Shown: in pieces, positions 6,833 to 14,856 of the stretch
Layout: every line of letters starts with the position of its first letter
Position numbering within the stretch: position 1 is the first letter of the stretch
Assembly (NCBI GenBank): GCA_003022505.1
Contig: PXTQ01000006.1
Span: forward strand, 1-24,157
Length of the DNA stretch: 24,157 bases
DNA from: Bacteroidetes bacterium QS_8_64_10
GTDB lineage: Bacteria; Bacteroidota; Rhodothermia; Rhodothermales; Salinibacteraceae
Direction of reading: 5' to 3'
Position numbers and translations under genes: made by a program
The notes under the pieces: generated by a model
What the model saw: the letters and a program-made list of their open reading frames with translations, nothing else
What the model was told of the DNA's origin: nothing
Databases searched by the model: none

Positions 6833-8200
6833 CCCACCGAACTCCCCATCGAGTTTGGCACCGACGGCTGGCGCGCCGTCATCGCCGACGAGTACACGTT
6901 TCAAAACGTCGAGCGCGTGACGCGCGCCACTGCCCGCTGGATCGAGCGCGAATACGGCGCGGATCGGCCCGTCATCCTCGCCCACGACGCCCGCTTTCAG
7001 GGGCGCGCCTTCGCCGAGCGCGCCGCGCAGGTGCTGGCCGCCGAGGGCCTGCGCGTCCTCTTCGTCATCACGGCCAGCCACAACCCGCCCGAATACAACG
7101 GTTTCAAGATCAAAGCCGAGTTCGGCGGACCCGCCACGCCCGACATGATCAGCGAGGTGGAGCAGGAACTGGCCGACCTCTCCCGCGAAGACGACGCGCC
7201 GCTCGTTCCGTTCGAGCAACTCGTCGAAGAAAAGGTCGTGGACGTGCGCGACGTGACCGGCGCGTACCTGGACGCCCTCCGCAGCCGCATCGACATCGAG
7301 GCGATCCGCGAGGCCGACCTGCGCGTGGCGCACGACGCCATGTTCGGCGCGGGGCAGGGCCTCTTTACGCGGCTTCTGGGCGAGGAGCACGTCGTGGAGC
7401 TGCACTCAGAGTACAATCCCGGCTTTCAGCGTCGCGCCCCCGAACCCATCGCGCGCCAGACTGAGGAGCTGGCCGACGCCGTCGTCGATGAGGGCTGCGA
7501 CGCCGGCATCGCCAACGACGGTGATGCCGACCGCATCGGGATGTATGACGAGCAGGGCCTCTTCGTCAACTCCCACCAGATGCTCGCGCTGCTGCTGAAA
7601 TACCTGCACGAGGAGCGCGGCATGACCGGCGACGTGGTGAAGACGTTTTCGACGACGCATATGCTCGACAAGATGGGCGAAAAGTACGGCCTGACGGTGC
7701 ACACCACGCCCATAGGGTTCAAATACATCGGACCGAAGATGGTGGACAGTGACGTGCTCGTCGGCGGCGAAGAATCCGGCGGGATGGCCGTGAAGGACCA
7801 TATCCCGGAGCGCGATGGGTTGTACATCGGCCTGCTCATTCTGGAAATGATGGCAAAGCGTGGAAAGTCACTCTCGGCGCTCGTCGAGGAGCTGTTCGAG
7901 GAGTTCGGCCAGCATCTTTTTTACCGCGCCGACCTCCGCGTGCCGGCGGAGCGCAAGGCAGCCATCCTGGAGCAGCTGGAGACGGACGCCCCGGCGGAAC
8001 TGAACGGCCGTGCCGTCGAGGAGGTAGAGACGCTCGACGGCTTCAAGCACCGCATGAGCGAGGGCTGGCTGCTCATCCGCCCGTCAGGCACCGAGCCGGT
8101 CCTGCGCGTCTACGCCGAGGCTGAAACCGCCGAGGCCGCCAAAGCACTCGTGGACGACGCCGTGCGGCAGTTGGGCATCGAAGCGGCAACGGCACACTGA
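6830..8200 (+). CDS. Phosphoglucomutase/phosphomannomutase family protein, internally deleted
   Basis: This 456-residue member of the alpha-D-phosphohexomutase superfamily would move phosphate between C6 and C1 of a hexose phosphate. Seen are FGTDGWRAVIADE at the N-terminus; the phosphoserine motif TASHNPPEYNG with catalytic Ser83; metal-binding DGDADR at residues 230-235; the sugar-binding loop GGEESGG; and the phosphate-binding loop RPSGTEPVLRVYAEA near the C-terminus. Oddly, GLRVLF (ending at residue 78) runs directly into VITASHNP. Relatives have about 25 further residues there, normally including a PTP.V motif and a helix of domain 1. The frame is kept. The product may be inactive, or the gap may be an assembly or sequencing artefact. 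Substrate (glucose, mannose or glucosamine phosphate) is unassigned. Confidence 0.88.
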   Translation: MPTELPIEFGTDGWRAVIADEYTFQNVERVTRATARWIEREYGADRPVILAHDARFQGRAFAERAAQVLAAEGLRVLFVITASHNPPEYNGFKIKAEFGGPATPDMISEVEQELADLSREDDAPLVPFEQLVEEKVVDVRDVTGAYLDALRSRIDIEAIREADLRVAHDAMFGAGQGLFTRLLGEEHVVELHSEYNPGFQRRAPEPIARQTEELADAVVDEGCDAGIANDGDADRIGMYDEQGLFVNSHQMLALLLKYLHEERGMTGDVVKTFSTTHMLDKMGEKYGLTVHTTPIGFKYIGPKMVDSDVLVGGEESGGMAVKDHIPERDGLYIGLLILEMMAKRGKSLSALVEELFEEFGQHLFYRADLRVPAERKAAILEQLETDAPAELNGRAVEEVETLDGFKHRMSEGWLLIRPSGTEPVLRVYAEAETAEAAKALVDDAVRQLGIEAATAH

Positions 8201-8433
8201 GGGAAGGCGGGTGCTGCAATAAGACGCCATCCGCTACTCGCAGTCATGGGCCATGCGATTTCGACAAGGCACCACTTGGGTTTTGTAGAATACGATGAAC
8301 CTGCCAACTTGTACCTTGCCAACCCGTATCCCAAAATTCGTTTTGCACCGAATTAGTGAAACCCGGCACGTTGCTTGGTGTCTCAACCTACGCTCTACTT
8401 CATCGAAATTGCGCAAAAACAACTTGTTGGCCT

Positions 8434-10950
8434 ATGCCGAGGCAGTCGTTCGTCATTGTATTTGCGGCGTGCCTGTTTGCGGTGCCCGTCGCCGCGCAGA
8501 CGTTCGGGCCGCCGGGGCAGGGAGCCGAGCAGCAGGCGCTGGCTGCCGGTCCGCAACCCACCGACTACGAAATCCTGGGACTGACGGTCAAGGGCGTCTC
8601 CGACGAGAGCATGCGCAGCTTCGTGCGGCAGGCGAGCGGGCTGTCGGAAGGCCGCACGGTCACGCTGCCGGGCGATCAGGCGATTGCCCGCGCCATCCGC
8701 AAAGTCTACGAGTTGGGCATGTTCGAGGACGTAGAGATCGTGCGCGAGCGCACCGTGGGCGACGGCGTCTTTCTGGCGATCCGCGTTGAAGGGGTGCCCA
8801 AGCTGGCAGAGTACTCGTTTACCGGCATCGACGAGGACGAGCAGGAGGAGCTGCGCCGCAAGGTGCCGCTCGTTCAGCGCAGCCCCCTGCGCGAGGGCGA
8901 GGTGGCGCGCGCCAAGCAGGCCATCCGCTCATATTACCGCAAAGAGGGCTTCCTGCGCACAAGCGTCAAGGCGCGCCGCACGAAAGCCGACAACAACACC
9001 GTCGCGCTCAAGTTCATCGTGGATCGCGGCCAGAAGGCCGAGGTCGAAAGCATCAACATTGCCGGCAACCAGCAGGTGTCCGACGACGATCTGAAAGACG
9101 CCATGGAAAAGACGCGCGAGGACCGCTGGTGGCGCTTCTGGAAAGGCGAGGACTTTAACCCGGACGGCTACGAGAAGGACAAGCAGAAAGTGGTAAACTA
9201 CTACCGCAACCACGGGTACTACGACGCCTACCTGAAGACCGACTCCGTGCAGTTCGTGCGCGAGGGCGACGACACGGACGTGGTGGTGGACCTGAAGGTG
9301 CACGAGGGACCGAAGTATCACGTCCGCAACGTAGAATGGCGCGGCAACACGGTGATTCCGGACGAGCAGCTGACGCAGGCCCTCGACCTGGAGACAGGCG
9401 AGGTTTACGACGCCAGCAAGCTGAAAACGAACCTGCAGGGCAACCGCCAGGGCACGGACGTGCGCGGCCTCTACATGGATCGCGGCTACATGAAGTTCAA
9501 CGTGCAGAAAAACGTGCAGATGGCGCCGGGCGACTCGCTGGATCTCGTCTTCGACGTGCGGGAAGGCGAGACCTACGAGTTCGGCGACATCACGATTGCG
9601 GGCAACACGAAGACCAAAGAGCACGTCATTCGCCGCGAGTTGTACACCGTGCCGGGACAGCGTTTCAGCCGAAGCGCCATCCAGGAGTCGATCCGGCGGC
9701 TCTCGCAACTCAAGTACTTTACGCAAGAGTCGCTCACAAAAGGACCGGGCGTGCAGGTGGACGAAGAAGACCAGGAGGTCGATCTCACCTACGACGTCGT
9801 CGAAAAAAGCAGCGATCAGCTGGAACTTTCGGGCACGTGGGCCGGGCAAGATTACGGCCTCGTGCTTCAGCTGCGCTTCAACTTCACCAACTTCTCGATG
9901 CAAGACCTCTTCGAACCCGACGCCTGGACGCCGCTGCCGGCGGGCGACGGGCAAGATCTGTCGGTGTCGGTGCAGACGAGCGGCTCGCGCTACCAGCGCT
10001 ACTCGCTCTCGTTTAAGGAGCCGTGGTTCCGGGGCCGCCCTACGCCGGTTGGCTTCTCGATCAGCTACTTCCGCTCCAACGGCGGGGCCTCGCGGCGCGT
10101 CACCACCACGGACACGACGACGGTAGACCGCTACCTGGCGAAGGCGGGCGGGCGCGTCTTCTACAATCGCCGCCTGGACTGGCCGGACGACAAGTTCATG
10201 CTCTCGACGGGCTTCAACTACCAGCGCTACAATAACAACAACTACACGAGCACGCTTCCCTTCGGCGTCAGCCAGGAACTGGCCCTCCAACTGGGCCTCT
10301 CGCGCAACTCGCTGGACGACCCGCAGTTTCCCGGCAGCGGCTCGAAAGTAGACCTGTCGCTCGACATAGCACCGCCCATCGGCAATCTCATTCAATATCA
10401 CAAGTGGGGCCTTGACACCGACTGGCACGTGCCGCTCCTGAACCGCGTCTCGCTCAGCTTCGGCGCGCAGTACGGCTACATCGGCTCGCTGACGGGCGAA
10501 AACGTGCAGTTCCAGCGCTACCTGGTGGGCGGATCGCCGTTTCAGCAGAGCTACGGCACCCGCTTCGACCAGTTTGGCAAGGACATCATGTACATGCGCG
10601 GGTATCCGTACCGCGCCATCGGGCCGCGCCTGAACGGCCAACCGGTGGGCGGGCGCATCCTGAACAAGTACACCTCGGAGCTGTCGTGGCTGGCCGTGCA
10701 GTCGAAGCGCATCACCGCGCAGCCGTACCTGTTCCTGGACGCAGCCAACACCTGGAATAGCTTCGAGACGTTCCAGCCGCGGCAGCTCTACCGCTCCAGC
10801 GGCGTCGGCGCGCGCGTGCTTGTTCCCATGATCGGGATGGTGGAGCTGGCCTACGGCTACAACTTCGACCGCTTCACGCCGGTTGCGAGAGACCAGACCG
10901 GAGAGCGCGACTGGACCTTCCAGTTCACGCTCGGACGTGGGTTTGATTAA
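8434..10950 (+). CDS. bamA: Outer-membrane assembly factor BamA
   Basis: This 838-residue Omp85-family protein inserts beta-barrel proteins into the outer membrane. A signal peptide (MPRQSFVIVFAACLFAVPVAA, then QTF) argues for the ATG at 8434 rather than an in-frame ATG at 8356. After it come repeated POTRA-like units to about residue 450 (for example VKGVSDESMRSFVRQASGL; INIAGNQQVSDDDL; VEWRGNTVIPDEQL; ITIAGNTKTKEHVIRREL), then the barrel, with SLSFKEPWFRGRPTPVGFS and a VGGSPFQQSYGT segment in the position of the conserved VRGF loop. The last strand is WTFQFTLGRGFD, ending in Asp rather than the usual Phe. Two ompH genes follow, the classic order in this group. The 233-base gap upstream holds an AAC(C/T) pattern at 8298, 8306 and 8321, not clearly periodic. 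Confidence 0.95.
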   Translation: MPRQSFVIVFAACLFAVPVAAQTFGPPGQGAEQQALAAGPQPTDYEILGLTVKGVSDESMRSFVRQASGLSEGRTVTLPGDQAIARAIRKVYELGMFEDVEIVRERTVGDGVFLAIRVEGVPKLAEYSFTGIDEDEQEELRRKVPLVQRSPLREGEVARAKQAIRSYYRKEGFLRTSVKARRTKADNNTVALKFIVDRGQKAEVESINIAGNQQVSDDDLKDAMEKTREDRWWRFWKGEDFNPDGYEKDKQKVVNYYRNHGYYDAYLKTDSVQFVREGDDTDVVVDLKVHEGPKYHVRNVEWRGNTVIPDEQLTQALDLETGEVYDASKLKTNLQGNRQGTDVRGLYMDRGYMKFNVQKNVQMAPGDSLDLVFDVREGETYEFGDITIAGNTKTKEHVIRRELYTVPGQRFSRSAIQESIRRLSQLKYFTQESLTKGPGVQVDEEDQEVDLTYDVVEKSSDQLELSGTWAGQDYGLVLQLRFNFTNFSMQDLFEPDAWTPLPAGDGQDLSVSVQTSGSRYQRYSLSFKEPWFRGRPTPVGFSISYFRSNGGASRRVTTTDTTTVDRYLAKAGGRVFYNRRLDWPDDKFMLSTGFNYQRYNNNNYTSTLPFGVSQELALQLGLSRNSLDDPQFPGSGSKVDLSLDIAPPIGNLIQYHKWGLDTDWHVPLLNRVSLSFGAQYGYIGSLTGENVQFQRYLVGGSPFQQSYGTRFDQFGKDIMYMRGYPYRAIGPRLNGQPVGGRILNKYTSELSWLAVQSKRITAQPYLFLDAANTWNSFETFQPRQLYRSSGVGARVLVPMIGMVELAYGYNFDRFTPVARDQTGERDWTFQFTLGRGFD

Positions 10951-11082
10951 CCGCGTTTGGCGCTTGCCCCTTCGTGGAACGGTTTTCTCTACTTCTACCG
11001 TATGCAGATGCATCGCGCCGCTGCGTCAAGCCTGATTCTATGGGGGGGTATCTTTCAATTTCCCCAAGCTGCCAGCATGACG

Positions 11083-11154
11083 GCGTAAAACGCGAAACGT
11101 AAAGCGTAAGGGTGCTCACTTTTACGTTTTATGCACTACGTTTACGCGCTACGT
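11083..11154. repeat. CG heptad inverted tract
   Basis: Left arm: CG at 11084, 11091, 11098 and 11105, exact 7-base spacing, in an A-rich context (GCGTAAAA, CGCGAAA, CGTAAAG). Right arm: CG at 11125, TG at 11132, then CG at 11139, 11145 and 11152. The arms are inverted (CGTAAAA/TTTTACG types). It lies between bamA and the first ompH, so it could end the bamA transcript or lead the ompH one. Confidence 0.7.
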
Positions 11155-11184
11155 GTCTATTATTCTGAACAACAGAAGAGGATT

Positions 11185-11757
11185 ATGCGACGCCTCACAC
11201 CATCTCTGCTGCTTACCGCGTGCCTGCTCTTCACAGCAAGCACTGCGCAGGCGCAGCAAACCATTGGGCACATCGACTCCCAGAAAATCCTGAAGCAGAT
11301 GCCGGAGTACGAAACGGTTCAGCAAAAGGTGGACCAGCTCGCCAAAGAGTGGCGCAATAAGCTGGAAAAGCGGCAGAAGGAAGTCGATGAGATGTTCAAG
11401 GAGTACCAGGCGCGCGAGATGCTGTACACCGACGAGGAGCGCAAAAAGAAGCGTGAGTCCATCATGCAGGCCGAAAAAGAAGTCGAGCAGATGCGTTCAA
11501 AGTATTTCGGGCCGGAGGGGCAACTCTTTACGCGGCAAAAAGAACTGATGCGCCCGCTCCAGGAGCGCATCCTGACCGCCGTCGAGTCGATAGCCGAACG
11601 CGAGGGCTACGACTACGTGTTTGACAAGGCCGGCGGCGAGGTGCTCTTTATGTACGCCGACAGCGAGCACTCCCTCAACGACGACGTGCTCGGCGAGCTT
11701 GGCATTGACACCGAACAGCAGCAGACCCGCAGCAACAACCAGAACCGGGGCGGCTGA
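11185..11757 (+). CDS. OmpH/Skp-family periplasmic chaperone, copy 1
   Basis: This 190-residue protein is of the OmpH/Skp family, periplasmic holdases that escort unfolded outer-membrane proteins to BamA. It has a signal peptide (residues 1-23, MRRLTPSLLLTACLLFTAST then AQA, cleaved before QQT). A short beta strand follows with the family motif IGHIDSQKILKQMPEYETVQ, then a long charged helical region (residues 45-125) forming the coiled-coil tentacles, and a C-terminal strand with a YDYVFDKAGGEVLFMYAD segment. A tail rich in Q and N ends the chain. The start at 11185 is chosen because the signal peptide begins there; an upstream ATG at 11131 falls in the periodic tract. It is followed after 144 bases by a second copy. 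Confidence 0.9.
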   Translation: MRRLTPSLLLTACLLFTASTAQAQQTIGHIDSQKILKQMPEYETVQQKVDQLAKEWRNKLEKRQKEVDEMFKEYQAREMLYTDEERKKKRESIMQAEKEVEQMRSKYFGPEGQLFTRQKELMRPLQERILTAVESIAEREGYDYVFDKAGGEVLFMYADSEHSLNDDVLGELGIDTEQQQTRSNNQNRGG

Positions 11758-11901
11758 TCTTGCACGCAATAGGTTTCCCCCCTTCCATAGCGTCCCATCC
11801 TCCTCCCGTCCTATCCTTTAATTTCCTTGTACGAAAATACGTTCTCAAACTTTAGCTGTTTACGCACACATCAGCAACTCAGCACCAACCAATCGACACA
11901 C

Positions 11902-12534
11902 ATGATTAAACGAACGCTTTCCACACTCACCGTCGGGCTTCTTCTCGCGCTGGGAATCGGTCTCGCGCCGACCACCACAGCGCAGGCGCAGGACCTGGAC
12001 GCCGGCTACATCTTCGAGCAGGCCCTCATCGTGAACATGCCGCAGTACGAGCAGGTGCAGCAGCAGCTCCAGAAGCAAATGAAAAGCCGCCGGCAGCAGA
12101 TGCAGAAGCAGATGCAGGAGTTTCAGAAAAAGGCGCAGCGCTTTCAGAAACAGCAGTCGCTGCTCTCCGAGAAGAAGCGCAAGCAGCGCCAGCAGGAGCT
12201 TCGCAAGATGCAGAAGAAGCTCCAGCGGAGCCGCCAGCAGCAGCAACAGGCCATGATGAAAAAGCGACAGACGCTAATGCAGCCGCTTTACGAAAAGCTC
12301 AACACCGCGCTGCAGAACGTCTCCGACGAGCAGGGCATCGACATGGTGTTCCGGGGGCAGGCGCTCGCGCACGCCAGCGACGATGTGGTCAACATCACAC
12401 CCGCCGTGGCGAGCGAACTGGGCATCAAAGTGCCCGAAGCTCCCGAACCGGGTGCTACGCCCGAAACGGAACCGCCCGCCTCCCCCACGCCGACCACTCC
12501 GCTGCCCGGCGGCGGTAGCGGCGGCGACGAGTAG
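11902..12534 (+). CDS. OmpH/Skp-family periplasmic chaperone, copy 2
   Basis: This 210-residue paralogue of the preceding gene has the same plan: signal peptide MIKRTLSTLTVGLLLALGIG extending to an AQAQ site; the first strand with DAGYIFEQALIVNMPQYEQVQ; and a long coiled coil (about residues 50-130) unusually rich in Q, K, R and M. A C-terminal strand carries GIDMVFRGQALAHASDD. It ends in a Pro/Thr/Gly-rich tail (PEAPEPGATPETEPPASP and GGGSGGDE) absent from copy 1. Tandem ompH genes after bamA are usual in this group. The 144-base gap upstream is pyrimidine-rich (11776-11826) without clear periodicity. The ATG at 11902 is placed by the signal peptide. Confidence 0.9.
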   Translation: MIKRTLSTLTVGLLLALGIGLAPTTTAQAQDLDAGYIFEQALIVNMPQYEQVQQQLQKQMKSRRQQMQKQMQEFQKKAQRFQKQQSLLSEKKRKQRQQELRKMQKKLQRSRQQQQQAMMKKRQTLMQPLYEKLNTALQNVSDEQGIDMVFRGQALAHASDDVVNITPAVASELGIKVPEAPEPGATPETEPPASPTPTTPLPGGGSGGDE

Positions 12535-12620
12535 ATGGCGGCTGGATTTACTGATCCGCACATGGGCTGCTAACCGTCAACGGAGCGCGCTTCCCGTAGC
12601 GATGGGTGGATGCGAAAACC

Positions 12621-12768
12621 CAAGTTGTGACTTACAAAAAAGCACGTCATTGCGAGGAGCGCCAGCGACGAAGCCATCTCCTGAATCATGGCATACAGCC
12701 TGCAAATGGAGATCGCCGCGCTCACTTCGTTCACTCGCGATGACTACCGGGGTTTACCACACAACTTG
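12621..12768. mobile_element. Palindromic repeat element (CGTCATTGCGAGGAGC type) with 9-bp outer inverted repeats
   Basis: An imperfect palindrome has arms 12645-12680 (CGTCATTGCGAGGAGC to CATCTC) and 12709-12744 (GAGATCGCC to ACTCGCGATGAC) around about 28 bases. This is the interspersed palindrome seen in genomes of many phyla, usually read as a REP- or MITE-like element. Outside it lies a perfect 9-bp inverted repeat, CAAGTTGTG (12621-12629) and CACAACTTG (12760-12768), possibly the element's true ends. It is non-coding and lies downstream of ompH copy 2. Confidence 0.75.
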
Positions 12769-12895
12769 AGTTACGAAAGTGAGGCCACGTAGCAACGTAA
12801 AACGTGCCTACCATCTTTATCGTCCGTGACCCGTAAGCACCGTCAGGTGCGTCCGCTCGGATAGTTTCAGTCAGCCATGTTCACATCGATAAGAG

Positions 12896-12933
12896 AAGCG
12901 GGCACCGGCCTCCGTCGGCGGGTGGCCGCTTTT
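12896..12933 (+). terminator. Strong GC hairpin followed by TTTT
   Basis: AGCGGGCACCGGCC (12897-12910) and GGCGGGTGGCCGCT (12917-12930) form a near-complete stem with two G-G/C-C mismatches and a short loop, followed by a T-run. This looks like a Rho-independent terminator. A smaller hairpin, GCACC, GTCA, GGTGC, lies at 12837-12850. Together they could end a short transcript from the 12770-12930 interval, but no RNA family is recognised. Confidence 0.6.
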
Positions 12934-12934
12934 C

Positions 12935-13065
12935 GATTTAGGATTGTGGATGTTGGGGTTTTCGATTATAGATTTCTCGACTTTGAATGGCGGATTTGCG
13001 ATTTTGACGCGCCGTGACCAGTCGAAACGCAACTCGCAACTCGACCTTCGCCAATCGACAATCGC
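12935..13065. repeat. GAT / CG heptad inverted tract abutting panB
   Basis: Left arm: GAT at 12935, 12942, 12949, 12964, 12971, 12993 and 13000, mostly 7-8 apart. Right arm: CG at 13028, 13035, 13042, 13049, 13056 and 13063, six in a row at exact 7-base spacing, as CGCAACT, CGCAACT, CGACCTT, CGCCAAT, CGACAAT, CGC. The next base is the A of the panB ATG. The right arm reversed reads ATTG.CG and AGTTGCG, the complement of the left arm's GATT/GCGA theme. This is the longest clean run in the window. Confidence 0.8.
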
Positions 13066-13826
13066 ATGAGCACCGAGACGACCCCGTCGCCCGCTGCCGA
13101 CGTGGAGCGCGTGACGACGCAGACGCTCCGCGAGATGAAGGACGCCGGCACGCCCATCGCCATGCTGACGGCCTACGACTACACCTCGGCGCGCTTGCTG
13201 GACGCCGCCGGCGTGGACGCGCTCTTGGTGGGCGATTCGGCAGCGAACGTGATGGCCGGCTACGAAACGACGCTACCCATGACGCTCGACCGCATGATCT
13301 ACCACGCGCAGTGCGTGGTGCGGGGCGTGAGCCGGGCGCTCGTCATCGTGGATCTGCCGTTCGGTACGTTTCAGGGCAACGACCAGGGCGGGCTGCGCGC
13401 CGCCATCCGCGTGATGAAGGAGGCCGCTGGCACGCACGCCACCTCGGCCTCACGCCGCAGAGCATCTACCGCTTCGGCACGTACCAGGTGCGCGCCCGCT
13501 CGGACGACGAAGCCGAGCAGCTCCGCCGTGACGCCCGGCTGCTCGACGAGGCCGGCTGCTTCGCTCTCGTGCTCGAAAAGATACCGGCGGCGCTGGCCCG
13601 CGAGGTAACTAAGGAAGTCAACATGCCGGTCATCGGCATCGGGGCGGGGCCGTACTGCGACGGTCAGGTGCTCGTCGGCCACGACGCGCTCGGCCTCACT
13701 ACCGACTTCAACCCGCGCTTCGTGCGGCGCTACGCCAGCCTGGCAGACGACGTGCAGGAGGCTGCCGCACGCTACGTGCAGGACGTGCGCGAGGGGGCTT
13801 TTCCGTCCGACGAAGAAAGTTACTGA
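13066..13826 (+). pseudogene. panB: 3-methyl-2-oxobutanoate hydroxymethyltransferase, deleted and frameshifted
   Basis: PanB makes ketopantoate from ketoisovalerate and methylene-tetrahydrofolate for pantothenate and CoA. The first part, 13066-13440, is normal: MLTAYDYTSARLLDAAGVD, then VGDSAANVMAGY and VDLPFGTFQG, which hold the two metal-binding Asp. After IRVMKEAAGTHA the frame is lost. A second frame resumes at 13440 with HLGLTPQSIYRFGTY, then LEKIPAALA (catalytic Glu) and GIGAG, and ends normally at 13826. Relatives have about 26 residues between these parts, including the VK.EGG segment that helps bind metal and ketopantoate. So about 77 bases are missing, not a multiple of three, with GCC as possible microhomology at the junction. 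As read, the gene cannot give active PanB; an assembly or read error is a real alternative. Confidence 0.88.
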
Positions 13827-13835
13827 TCGCTTTGC

Positions 13836-13910
13836 GGAGTCTACGAGGCCGCGAATCTACGAGTCAGTGATCGCAGTCTCACAGGCTCGTAGTCTCGCAG
13901 ACTCTCGTAC
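13836..13910. repeat. GAGTCTAC octad inverted tract
   Basis: GAGTCTAC-type octads begin at 13837, 13845, 13853 and 13861. The opposite arm (13873-13910) contains complementary CTCGTAGTCTCG and GACTCTCGTAC blocks. CTACGAG followed by (T/C)C(A/T)GTGA matches across the arms at 12 of 14 bases. It fills the gap between panB and surE. Confidence 0.65.
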
Positions 13911-13953
13911 AAACATTGTTGAAAACATTTCCAAGAGCAAAAAGACGAACTGA

Positions 13954-14796
13954 ATGGCTGATACGCCAACTGACAACGAACAGCCCCCGCTCATCCTCGT
14001 CGCCAACGACGACGGCATCGAATCGCCGGGCATCAAGCAGCTGGCCGCCGCCATGCAGGCGCTCGGCGAGGTGCACGTCGTCGCGCCGCGCAACGAGCAG
14101 AGCGCCGTAGGGCACGCCATCACCGTGCGCGACCCCGTGCGCGCTGAGCCGCGTGAAATCGACACGCCAGCGGGCCGCATCGAGGCGCACGCCGTCACCG
14201 GCACGCCCGCCGACTGCATCAAGCTGGCCGCCAACCAGCTCCTGCCGCGCCGCCCCGCGCTCGTCGTGAGCGGCATCAACCGGGGGCCTAACACCGCCGT
14301 CAACGTCATCTATTCCGGTACGGTAAGCGCCGCCACCGAAGCCTCCATCCTCGGCATCGACGCCGTGGCGTTCTCGCTGTGCTCATGGGAGGACGCCGAC
14401 TACGTCCCGGCGGGCCGCATCGCCGCGCGCGTGATCGGGCACGTCCTGAATAACGGCCTGCCGCCCGGCGTGCTGCTGAACGTCAACATTCCCTGCCGCC
14501 CCTACGACGAGATCCGGGGGCTGCGCGTGACGCGCCAGGCGCGCTCCCGCTGGGAGGAGTCGTTCTCGGAGCGCACCGACCCGTTCGACCGGCCCTACTA
14601 CTGGATGAGCGGCGAGTTTGTCAACCTGGACGAGGGCGAGCAGACCGACCTCGCCGCCGTGGAGGACGGCTTCGTCTCCGTCACGCCGCTCCAGCACGAC
14701 CTGACGGCGCACGCGCACCTGGATGACCTCCACGAGCGCTTCGAAGACGCCGAAGCCGAAGAAGCGGCCAAACACGCCGAAAACTCTTCGTCGTAA
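13954..14796 (+). CDS. surE: 5'-nucleotidase SurE
   Basis: This 280-residue metal-dependent phosphatase hydrolyses nucleoside 5'- and 3'-monophosphates and is linked to stationary-phase survival. Seen are ILVANDDGIESPGI at the N-terminus with the metal-binding Asp19-Asp20; the VVAPRNEQSAVGHAIT block with the conserved Ser; VTGTPADCIKLA; and LVVSGINRGPN with the conserved Asn. All family motifs are in order. The chain is slightly longer than the usual 250-260 because of an acidic, helical C-terminal tail (about residues 250-280). The yjbQ-type gene follows after 60 bases in the same direction, probably cotranscribed. Confidence 0.95.
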   Translation: MADTPTDNEQPPLILVANDDGIESPGIKQLAAAMQALGEVHVVAPRNEQSAVGHAITVRDPVRAEPREIDTPAGRIEAHAVTGTPADCIKLAANQLLPRRPALVVSGINRGPNTAVNVIYSGTVSAATEASILGIDAVAFSLCSWEDADYVPAGRIAARVIGHVLNNGLPPGVLLNVNIPCRPYDEIRGLRVTRQARSRWEESFSERTDPFDRPYYWMSGEFVNLDEGEQTDLAAVEDGFVSVTPLQHDLTAHAHLDDLHERFEDAEAEEAAKHAENSSS

Positions 14797-14830
14797 GGAC
14801 GGTCCGACGTGATCGCCCCATTTGCCAATA

Positions 14831-14856
14831 GCAAACCGAAAGTCGCAAACCGAACG
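14831..14856. repeat. GCAAACC heptads directly before the yjbQ start
   Basis: The units GCAAACC, GAAAGTC, GCAAACC and GAACG begin at 14831, 14838, 14845 and 14852 and end at the ATG of 14857. The 10-mer GCAAACCGAA is exactly repeated 14 (2 x 7) bases apart. This is a short relative of the heptad tract before panB. Confidence 0.5.

Noticed and set aside
8298..8330. An AAC octad tract before bamA
   Set aside because: Only three cores (8298, 8306, 8321), with one step of 15; too few to separate from chance.
8929..11013. A 694-codon open frame on the minus strand
   Set aside because: It is antisense to bamA. The plus-strand frame has a signal peptide, POTRA units and a barrel; the minus-strand frame has no recognisable domain.
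11776..11826. A further periodic tract between the two ompH genes
   Set aside because: The stretch is pyrimidine-rich with many TCC, but the spacing is irregular (9, 5, 3, 3, 5, 5), so it does not meet the pattern.
12935..13065. CRISPR array or classical tandem repeat
   Set aside because: The units are only 7 bases with 2-4 fixed positions and no unique spacers of 30-40 bases, and no cas genes are present.
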